From an uncultured bacterium (lineage in GTDB: Bacteria; JAAXHH01), in assembly GCA_913051705.1 (NCBI GenBank), contig CAJXCW010000002.1, forward strand, positions 1 to 61,638: a stretch of 61,638 bases of DNA. Reading direction: 5' to 3'. Shown in pieces: positions 61,582 through 61,638 of the stretch. The notes under the pieces were generated by a model, which did not search any database, was not told where the DNA came from, and worked only from the letters and a program-made list of their open reading frames with translations. Positions within the stretch are counted from its first letter, which is position 1. The number at the start of each line of letters is the position of its first letter. The translations under genes were made by a program, and so were the position numbers.

Positions 61582-61638
61582 CTATTCCAGCGACTTGATC
61601 GGCCCGTCACCTTTACCCAGAATAAACTGCTGAACCAG
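61582..61638 (-). CDS. Partial C-terminal end of an unknown gene
   Basis: A minus-strand frame enters from the right edge, reads LVQQFILGKGDGPIKSLE and stops (TAG) at 61582. Eighteen residues are too few to assign a family. It would be the gene upstream of radA, separated from it by about 116 bases that contain no other frame. Confidence 0.4.
   Translation of the reverse strand: MVQQFILGKGDGPIKSLE

Noticed and set aside
1..61638. tRNA or rRNA genes, transposase or integrase genes
   Set aside because: No T-loop/anticodon patterns, rRNA blocks or transposase motifs were recognised on either strand; XerC at 31469 is the chromosomal dimer resolution type.

Overview
The window is about 61.6 kb of bacterial chromosome of moderate GC content, densely packed, with long co-directional gene runs. 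No tRNA, rRNA or CRISPR was found. Several features point to an uncultivated member of the FCB side of the tree, possibly Latescibacterota-like: a short primary-type sigma factor, an Ig-like (SbsA-type) lipoprotein, a PhyH dioxygenase next to TIM-barrel isomerase and Gfo/Idh/MocA genes, and a fucose/rhamnose-type bacterial microcompartment (BMC). The taxonomic placement is inference; the gene calls do not depend on it.

Layout. (1) 1-5964: a sugar transferase gene broken by an in-frame TGA at the left edge, a HTH-receiver fusion regulator, an asparaginase II-type protein, two paralogous membrane-anchored M23 peptidases and a sigma factor. (2) 6012-18323 (minus strand): two BMC-H shell genes, a LarA-like protein, GlcE-like and GlcD-like flavin oxidase subunits, folE with a tandem 6-pyruvoyltetrahydropterin synthase, a four-gene BMP/nucleoside-type ABC transporter and nrnA. 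(3) 18607-28487 (plus strand): a TIGR04282-type transferase, a SelA-like protein without the PLP lysine, a class II aldolase, acetate kinase, PduL, a third BMC-H, three BMC-P vertex proteins, a CoA-acylating aldehyde dehydrogenase, a small cargo-like protein, an HU protein and an AIR-synthase-like protein. (4) 28635-34349: smg, topA, xerC, hslV, hslU. (5) 34377-43000: Ig-like lipoprotein, PhyH dioxygenase, a solitary family 5 solute-binding protein, sugar isomerase, Gfo/Idh/MocA oxidoreductase and glycyl-tRNA synthetase. (6) 43127-48000: a rearranged, AT-rich accessory patch. A methyltransferase lies between perfect 155-bp duplications of the end of a GcvT/YgfZ-like gene, and a CPBP protease gene appears to have split a glycosyltransferase gene. 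(7) 48145-61638: pyrC, a PHP-domain protein, then a long minus-strand housekeeping run (radA, tgt, yajC, def, fmt, Zn-peptidase remnant, rsmB, ffh, rpsP, rimM, trmD, rplS, rnhB, yraN).

The most interesting system is the BMC region. Class II aldolase, acyl-CoA-forming aldehyde dehydrogenase, PduL and an acetate-kinase-family enzyme fit a compartment that splits fuculose- or rhamnulose-1-phosphate to DHAP and lactaldehyde and converts lactaldehyde through lactyl-CoA and lactyl-phosphate to lactate plus ATP. This resembles the compartments described in Planctomycetes and Verrucomicrobia. The opposite-strand shell cluster is followed by a LarA-like protein and GlcD/GlcE-like oxidases, which would racemise and oxidise lactate to pyruvate, so the two arms together could make one pathway. 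Unusual elements are a PduL with an N-terminal four-cysteine cluster, a BMC-H with a C-terminal SAP/Rho-N-like domain, and a SelA-fold protein lacking its catalytic lysine at the head of the operon.

Intergenic spaces also carry several unrelated 7-8-bp tandem repeat families, some arranged as inverted arrays between genes.
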